Source: Thermogutta sp. (lineage in GTDB: Bacteria > Planctomycetota > Planctomycetia > Pirellulales > Thermoguttaceae). From it: a stretch of 11,142 bases of DNA. Where the stretch lies: the NCBI GenBank assembly GCA_012798155.1, contig JAAZNR010000222.1, positions 1 through 11,142 on the forward strand, read 5' to 3'. Positions 6,316 to 11,142 of the stretch are shown piece by piece (positions within the stretch are counted from its first letter, which is position 1; each line of letters starts with the position of its first letter). The notes below the pieces were generated by a model. That model was not told the origin of the DNA. It was given only the letters and a program-made list of their open reading frames with translations, and did no database searches. Position numbers and translations under genes: made by a program.

Positions 6316-7671
6316 ATGCAAGACAGGTTCCTTCACGGCAATCGGCGGCAATTCCTGGCCGGCACCAGCGCCCTGGCGCTAAGCGCGGCGGCAGTTGCCC
6401 GCGGCATCCCGGCCGTCCATGCGGCGGAAGACAACACCATCCGGTTGGCATTGATCGGCTGCGGTTCGCGCGGGGCCGGAGCAGTGGCCGACGCGATGAG
6501 CACCCGCGAAATGGGACCGATCAAGCTGTACGCCATGGCCGACATCGAGAAGGATCGCATGGACGCCTCGCACGACGCCTTGCGGGAGAAATTCGGCGAC
6601 GCCATCGACGTGCCCGCGGATCGCCGCTTCGTGGGATTCGACGCCTACAAGAAGGCCGTGGATATTCTCCGCCCCGGCGACGTGGCCATGTGCACGACGC
6701 GGGCGTACATCCGACCGATCCACGTGGAATACGCGGTCTCGAAGGGCATCAACGTGTTCATGGAAAAACCGTTCGCTCCGGATCCGGCCGGCCTCCGCAG
6801 GCTCTTGAAGGCGGGCGAGGAGGCGGAGAAAAAGGGCGTCAAGATCGCCGCCGGTTTGCAGTGCCGCCACTCGCCGGCCCGCGCGGCCCTGATCGAAAAG
6901 ATCAAGAGCGGGGCGCTGGGCGACTTGATCTGCATCCGCGCCAATCGCCTGGAAGGCCGTGCCTGGCTGGGACCCGTGGGAGATCGGGCGAACAACCTTT
7001 TGGACCAATTGAAGTTCGGAAGAATCCACCTGTTCTGGGTCGGATCGGGCCATTTCGTCGATTATCTGATCCATCAGATCGACGAATGCTGCTGGCTGAT
7101 GGACTCGTGGCCCGTCTCTTGCCACGGGATGGGCGGGCGCGAGGTCGGCAGCGACGACCACGGCCAAAACTCGGACGTCTATTCGCTGGAATACACGTTC
7201 GCCGACGGGCGGAAGGCCTTTTGCGGTTTTCGCCGCGCCTTGAACGGGCACTCCGAATTCGCCACCTTCGTGCATTGCGCGAAGAAGGCCGGCCAATTTT
7301 CCGGGAACGTGCACGCCGCCACCGTGCACATGTTCAAGGATCAGCGGATCGCAAACGACAACATCGAATGGTCGCCGGAACCGGATCGATTCAGCCCCTG
7401 GGTGTATGAATGGCGGGACTTCATCACCAGCATCCGAACGGATCGCCCGCACAATGAGTGCAAGCGGGCGGTCTACTCGGACTTGACCACGTTGATGGGA
7501 CGGGCGGCGGCCCACTACAACCGCATCGTGACCTGGGATGAAGTCTTCAATTCGCAATTCCAGTTCTGTAACTATCTGGATGAATTGAATTACGATTCGC
7601 CGGCCCCCGTCACCGCGGATGAGAAAGGCTACTTTCCGGCTCCGGCGGCAGGCCAATGGACTGAGTTGTAA
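6316..7671 (+). CDS. Tat-exported Gfo/Idh/MocA-family NAD(P)-dependent oxidoreductase
   Basis: The 451-aa product begins with a twin-arginine signal (NRRQFLAGTSALALSAAA, residues 9-26; likely cleavage near HAA/ED at 37). A Rossmann fold follows: IRLALIGCGSRGAGA (42-56) has GxGxxG, ADIEKDR (75-81) is near the cofactor ribose site, and MEKPF (149-153) is the family EKP motif whose Lys is usually catalytic. The C-terminal sheet domain carries DYLIHQIDECCWLM (249-262), matching the region of the catalytic His. Such enzymes oxidise or reduce sugars, inositols or glycosides; substrate is not readable. Export folded with bound cofactor is typical of planctomycete members. The ATG at 6316 follows GAAAGGGTTGAAAG. 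The next gene starts 117 bp later on the same strand and is probably cotranscribed. Confidence 0.9.
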   Translation: MQDRFLHGNRRQFLAGTSALALSAAAVARGIPAVHAAEDNTIRLALIGCGSRGAGAVADAMSTREMGPIKLYAMADIEKDRMDASHDALREKFGDAIDVPADRRFVGFDAYKKAVDILRPGDVAMCTTRAYIRPIHVEYAVSKGINVFMEKPFAPDPAGLRRLLKAGEEAEKKGVKIAAGLQCRHSPARAALIEKIKSGALGDLICIRANRLEGRAWLGPVGDRANNLLDQLKFGRIHLFWVGSGHFVDYLIHQIDECCWLMDSWPVSCHGMGGREVGSDDHGQNSDVYSLEYTFADGRKAFCGFRRALNGHSEFATFVHCAKKAGQFSGNVHAATVHMFKDQRIANDNIEWSPEPDRFSPWVYEWRDFITSIRTDRPHNECKRAVYSDLTTLMGRAAAHYNRIVTWDEVFNSQFQFCNYLDELNYDSPAPVTADEKGYFPAPAAGQWTEL

Positions 7672-7674
7672 TCG

Positions 7675-7694
7675 CTCGATCTCAAGGGATCGAG
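7675..7694 (+). other. Hairpin just after the oxidoreductase gene
   Basis: CTCGATC, loop TCAAGG, GATCGAG forms a perfect 7-bp stem four bases past the stop codon. No T-run follows, so it is not a standard terminator; it could protect the upstream message end or attenuate reading into the next gene. Confidence 0.4.
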
Positions 7695-7788
7695 GGCTTC
7701 GGTCTCGACGGCGGCGGGCGGAAACGCGGAGTTTCGGCCGAGCGCCGCGGTCTTGGCCGGCCCGTTTCTCAAAAGATTGGAGTTCATC

Positions 7789-9894
7789 GTGACAAGATTT
7801 GTGGGTTTATTTGTGAGTTTATTTGTCGGTTCAGTCGCGGCGGTCGGCTTCCTTTGCGGCTGGGCGGTCGCGCAAGCGGGAGAAAACCCGGCGGGACGCC
7901 CGCCCGCCGTACCGCTGGTGGTACACGATCCGTACTTCAGCATTTGGTCGTTCGGCGATCGCTTGACCGACGACTGGCCTCGGCATTGGACGGGGCGAGT
8001 ACAGGCCATGTGCGGCATGGTCCGCGTGGATGGAACCGCCTTCCGTGTGATGGGTTTGCCTTCGCCCGACATCCCGGCCATGAAACAGACCGGCCTGCGG
8101 GTCTTGCCTACTCGGACGATCTACGAATTCGAGGGCGGCGGCGTGAAGGTAGGATTGACGTTCTTCTCCCCCGTCCTGCCGAAGGACCTGGACGTCCTTT
8201 CGCGACCGCTCACCTATATCGTCTGGGAGGTTCGGTCCATCGACGGGCTGACGCACGCCGTACAGGTCTATTTCGACAACACGGCCGAGCTTGCCGTGAA
8301 CGAACCGCAACAGCGCGTGGTCTGGGACCGCGGCTCCGCGGACGGAGTGATCTGGATGCGAATGGGAACCGAGGAGCAGCCGGTCTTGGCCGCCTCGGGC
8401 GACGATCGCCGCATCGACTGGGGCTATGTCTACACGGCCGTGCCGCAGGGAGTTCCCTTTCGCACGGTGCTAGCCGACGCCGGCAAGGCGCGGGAGGCCT
8501 TTCGAACGGAGGGCGACATTCCGCGGGCGGACGAGAAGGATCAGCCGCGACGGGCGGACAATCGTTGGCCCGCCGCCGTCTGCTGCTTCGATTTAGGCGA
8601 AGTTGCCGACACCGCCAAGACATGCCGGCTCATGCCGGCGTATGACGACATTTTCTCGATCCAGTATTTCGGCGAGAACCTGCGGCCTTATTGGCGGCGG
8701 AACGGCTGGGAGGCCGAGGACCTGCTGCGTGCGGCCGATCGCGAGTATGCAAGCCTGCTGCAACGCGCCGCCGCCTTCGATGAACAGCTCCTGGCCGAGG
8801 CGGAAGGCGTGGGCGGCCGGGGATACGCCAATCTCTTGGCTCTCTCGTATCGGCAAGCCGTCGGGGGGCACAAGCTCGCGGCCGGCCCCGGCGGAAAGCC
8901 CATGCTTTTCAGCAAGGAATGCTTCAGCAACGGCTGCATCGGAACGGTGGACGTGCTCTACCCCGCCTCGCCCATCTTCATGCTCCTAGACAACGATTTG
9001 CTGAAGGCGACGGTCACGCCGGTGTTCGAGTACGCCGCCATGCCGCGTTGGACCTTCCCCTTCGCGCCGCACGATTTGGGCCAATATCCCCTGGCCAACG
9101 GTCAAGTCTATGGGGGGCGTGAGCACAGCGAGGAGAACCAGATGCCCGTGGAAGAGTCGGGCAACATGATCATCGTGGCCTACGTCATCGCCCGGAATGA
9201 CGGCGACACCGCGTACCTGGAGCCTTACCGGCCCCTCCTCGAGACCTGGGCCGAGTACCTGAAGGCCAAGGGTCTGGATCCCGAGAACCAGTTGTGTACG
9301 GACGATTTCACGGGGCATTTGGCCCACAATGCCAACCTGTCGGCCAAGGCGATCGTAGCCTTGGCGTGCTTCGGCAAGTTATGCGAAATGTGGGGATCGG
9401 CGGCCGAGGCCGAAGAATACTTGAGCTTGGCGAAAAGCTATGCCAAGCAGTGGGTGGAGCAGGCCGACGACGGTGATCACTTCCGCCTGGCCTTCGATAA
9501 ACCCGGCACGTGGAGCCAAAAGTACAATCTGGTATGGGACCGGCTGCTCGGTCTCGATCTCTTCGGGCCGGAGGTACGTGCCAAGGAAATCGCGTATTAC
9601 AAGGGGCAACTTCAGCCCTATGGGCTGCCGCTCGACAACCGGTCGCTCTTCACGAAGACCGACTGGCAGGTGTGGACGGCGACGTTGGCGGATGAGCGGG
9701 CCGATTTCGAGACCTTGATGAACCCGGTGTACCGTTTCGTGGACGAGACCCCCGACCGCATCCCTCTGACCGACTGGTATTGGACCGACTCGGCCAAGGT
9801 GCGAGGCTTTCGAGCGCGACCCGTGATCGGCGGCGTCTTCATCAAGATGCTGGAGTCGCCCGACGTCCGCCGGCGCTTTGGAGCCTGGAAATAG
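7789..9894 (+). CDS. Secreted GtaA-like glutaminase family protein (DUF4964-DUF5127-DUF4965-DUF1793)
   Basis: The product is 701 aa from a GTG at 7789 with GGAG six bases upstream; the frame is open further back to a TTG at 7753 without such a site. Residues 1-29 form a Sec signal peptide (cleavage near AVAQA/GE). PLVVHDPYFSIWSFGDRLTD opens the N-terminal DUF4964 region, followed by a beta-rich DUF5127 part (VQVYFDNTAELAVN). The C-terminal alpha/alpha-barrel-like part has LCTDDFTGHLAHNANL (about 502-517), SQKYNLVWDRLLGLDLF and YGLPLDNRSLFTKTDWQVW. This order and length match fungal and bacterial GtaA-type proteins. Some fungal members deamidate glutamine; bacterial homologues are mostly untested and could be glycoside-active. 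It follows the oxidoreductase gene, suggesting joint periplasmic catabolism. Confidence 0.87.
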   Translation: MTRFVGLFVSLFVGSVAAVGFLCGWAVAQAGENPAGRPPAVPLVVHDPYFSIWSFGDRLTDDWPRHWTGRVQAMCGMVRVDGTAFRVMGLPSPDIPAMKQTGLRVLPTRTIYEFEGGGVKVGLTFFSPVLPKDLDVLSRPLTYIVWEVRSIDGLTHAVQVYFDNTAELAVNEPQQRVVWDRGSADGVIWMRMGTEEQPVLAASGDDRRIDWGYVYTAVPQGVPFRTVLADAGKAREAFRTEGDIPRADEKDQPRRADNRWPAAVCCFDLGEVADTAKTCRLMPAYDDIFSIQYFGENLRPYWRRNGWEAEDLLRAADREYASLLQRAAAFDEQLLAEAEGVGGRGYANLLALSYRQAVGGHKLAAGPGGKPMLFSKECFSNGCIGTVDVLYPASPIFMLLDNDLLKATVTPVFEYAAMPRWTFPFAPHDLGQYPLANGQVYGGREHSEENQMPVEESGNMIIVAYVIARNDGDTAYLEPYRPLLETWAEYLKAKGLDPENQLCTDDFTGHLAHNANLSAKAIVALACFGKLCEMWGSAAEAEEYLSLAKSYAKQWVEQADDGDHFRLAFDKPGTWSQKYNLVWDRLLGLDLFGPEVRAKEIAYYKGQLQPYGLPLDNRSLFTKTDWQVWTATLADERADFETLMNPVYRFVDETPDRIPLTDWYWTDSAKVRGFRARPVIGGVFIKMLESPDVRRRFGAWK

Positions 9895-9902
9895 CGATCC
9901 GG

Positions 9903-9927
9903 GGCCTTTCGGCTTCGGGAAAGCGCC
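9903..9927. terminator. Possible bidirectional terminator between convergent genes
   Basis: GGCCTTTC and GAAAGCGCC pair around an 8-base loop (5 bp plus 3 bp with one bulged C). It lies in the 41-bp gap between the ends of the GtaA-like gene (9894) and nfo (9936). No long T-run is present on either side, so termination strength is doubtful. Confidence 0.4.
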
Positions 9928-9935
9928 TTCTCGCA

Positions 9936-10814
9936 TCAACGCGAACGGGCGAGCTTTCGCAGCAGGTCGAGATTGACCGCGTCCCAATCCCGGCCTTCGG
10001 AGTCCGTGCCCTTCGGCGTCTCCAAGTACATGGGGATGCCGGCCAAACGCTCGTCGCGGAGCAAACGGCGGAAGGCGTCCGTACCGATTTTGCCTTGGCC
10101 GATATGGGCGTGCCGATCCACGCGACTGCCGAAGTCCGCGCGGCTGTCATTGAGATGGACGGCTCGGATCTTGGTGAGACCGATCACGGCATCGAATTCG
10201 CGGAGGACTTCGGCGAGGCCCCGCGGCCGGTGAATCGGGTACCCCGCCGCAAAGACGTGGCAGGTGTCCAAGCAGATACCGACTCGATGCGGATGACGCA
10301 CGTCGTCGAGGATCGCGGCCAGATGTTCGAATCGCCACCCCAGATTCGTGCCTTGGCCCGCCGTCGTCTCGAGGAGAAGTTGCGTGCGGAGCGTCGGCAG
10401 ACGTTCGTGGATCAGATCGACGGCCTGGGCGATCCGCTTCAGGCCCGCCTCTTCGCCGCCTTCGATGTACGCTCCCGGATGGGCCACGGCATAGTCCAAG
10501 CCCAGCAAGTCCGCCCGCTTAAGCTCGGCGGCCAAGGCATCGACCGAACGATTCCAAAGGGAGTCGTCCGGACTGGCGAGATTGATAAGATACGAGTCGT
10601 GCGAGACGGCCGCCGTCAAGCCGCTATTCCGCAGCGCTTCGCGAAAGGCCGTCGCCTGTTCCTCTGAAACGTCCGGGTCTCGCCACTGGTTGGAATTCTT
10701 GGTGAAAAGCTGGAGGCATTGGCAACCGACCGCCGCGGCCCGCTCCACGGCGCGGTGGTAGCCTCCCGCGATCGACATGTGAGCACCGAGAAGCGGAAGG
10801 TCGCGTCGTGCCAC
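9936..10814 (-). CDS. nfo: Endonuclease IV (AP endonuclease, Nfo)
   Basis: Nfo cuts DNA 5' to abasic sites and repairs 3'-blocked ends in base excision repair, using three zinc ions in a TIM barrel. The 292-aa product has the expected length. All nine metal ligands can be placed: H72 (SHDSYL), H112 (AHPGAY), E149 (LLLET), D183 and H186 (CLDTCH), H220 (VHLNDS), D233 and H235 (VDRHAHIG), and E265 (LETP). LLGAHMSIAGG near the start and FTKNSNQW (37-44) are also typical. The start is a GTG (10814) with GAGAG six bases upstream; the only nearby ATG (codon 13) would remove the first conserved strand. It converges with the GtaA-like gene and is separated by 72 bp from the next minus-strand gene upstream. 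Confidence 0.95.
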   Translation of the reverse strand: MARRDLPLLGAHMSIAGGYHRAVERAAAVGCQCLQLFTKNSNQWRDPDVSEEQATAFREALRNSGLTAAVSHDSYLINLASPDDSLWNRSVDALAAELKRADLLGLDYAVAHPGAYIEGGEEAGLKRIAQAVDLIHERLPTLRTQLLLETTAGQGTNLGWRFEHLAAILDDVRHPHRVGICLDTCHVFAAGYPIHRPRGLAEVLREFDAVIGLTKIRAVHLNDSRADFGSRVDRHAHIGQGKIGTDAFRRLLRDERLAGIPMYLETPKGTDSEGRDWDAVNLDLLRKLARSR

Positions 10815-10886
10815 CGGCGTCTCTCAGTCAGCCGAAGGAGGGTTCCAGCGTGCGAGGCGTTTCAACCCGGCCGTCATTGGATCCAT

Positions 10887-11142
10887 TCAGGGCAGGTTAA
10901 CCGGCTGTCCCAGCCGCTTGGCCCAGCCCAGGGTGGACATGAATTTGGGGGATTGCGAGGGGTCTTCATCGTGGAACTCAAGGATTCCCCAGCTCCCCCA
11001 CTTCGACCAGCGCGAGACGGAACTGAAATAGCAAAACAAATCGCCGCCGCCCTCCTCCCAAGCTTGGTAATAGCGCTCATAGATGCGAGCCATGCGGGGA
11101 TCACGGTTGGCTTGGTGGAAGAGGGCGGTCATGATCTCGGAA
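10887..11142 (-). CDS. C-terminal end of an unrecognised protein (5' partial)
   Basis: The frame is open from the window edge to the TGA at 10887-10889, 84 whole codons. There is an ATG at 11132, but the frame continues upstream of it (SEI), so the protein probably begins outside. The visible part is rich in aromatics: ARIYERYYQAWEEGGGDLFC, SRWSKWGSWGILEFHDEDP and SPKFMSTLGWAKRLGQPV. Similar Trp/Gly-rich endings occur, to my memory, on large secreted planctomycete proteins with glycoside-hydrolase-like or cellulose-binding annotation, but I cannot name the family with confidence. It is on the same strand as nfo and upstream of it by 72 bp, so the two may be cotranscribed. A shadow frame is unlikely given the coherent composition. 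Confidence 0.65.
   Translation of the reverse strand, partial: SEIMTALFHQANRDPRMARIYERYYQAWEEGGGDLFCYFSSVSRWSKWGSWGILEFHDEDPSQSPKFMSTLGWAKRLGQPVNLP

Noticed and set aside
6379..7656. A 425-codon open frame antisense to the oxidoreductase gene
   Set aside because: Full overlap with a convincing Tat/Rossmann protein; no independent start signal or motif.
9780..10667. A 295-codon plus-strand frame overlapping nfo
   Set aside because: All nine zinc ligands are on the minus strand; this frame also overlaps the end of the GtaA-like gene.

Overview
The window is GC-rich bacterial DNA, most likely from the phylum Planctomycetota (Pirellulales-like, perhaps a metagenome-assembled genome). The evidence is the gene mix: a Gram-negative lipid A pathway (LpxD, LpxI), a DUF1080 secreted protein, a Tat-exported Gfo/Idh/MocA oxidoreductase, a GtaA/DUF4965 secreted protein, a RicT/YaaT homologue and a degraded planctomycete-type tyrosine recombinase. 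This taxonomic call is inference from family content; no marker gene is complete enough to prove it.

Layout. 1-1178 (+): the C-terminal tail of lpxD, then lpxI, both lipid A biosynthesis. 1179-1487: non-coding, with a 28-bp-period tandem repeat and a sigma70-like promoter. 1488-2228 (+): a four-helix membrane protein of unknown function. 2337-3191 (+): a RicT/YaaT-type PSP1 protein with its six cysteines. 3192-3833: a mobile-element graveyard. An internally deleted RAYT (REP-associated IS200-like) transposase gene with a premature stop is split by a 166-bp MITE-like element that has 18-bp inverted ends and a perfect 6-bp target duplication. 3834-4574 (-): a secreted DUF1080 protein. 4711-5404 (+): a tyrosine recombinase pseudogene with its catalytic middle missing. 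5466-5538 (-): initiator tRNA-fMet with its own promoter at 5605-5632. 5633-6315: 680 bp without a convincing gene. 6316-9894 (+): a Tat-exported oxidoreductase and a GtaA-like secreted protein, probably one transcription unit. 9936-10814 (-): endonuclease IV. 10887-11142 (-): the C-terminal end of an unrecognised protein that runs off the window.

How the genes may work together. lpxD and lpxI act in successive parts of lipid A assembly. The oxidoreductase, the GtaA-like protein and the DUF1080 protein all look exported and could form a small glycan/peptide scavenging set; the oxidoreductase plus DUF1080 pair resembles 3-keto-glycoside chemistry. The rest are housekeeping genes (nfo, tRNA-fMet, ricT) separated by decayed mobile DNA. 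I found no intact defence or mobile system. The most unusual signals are the MITE-in-RAYT nested fossil, an initiator tRNA with an A-U instead of a G-C pair in its anticodon stem, and the recombinase relic beside that tRNA's 3' end.
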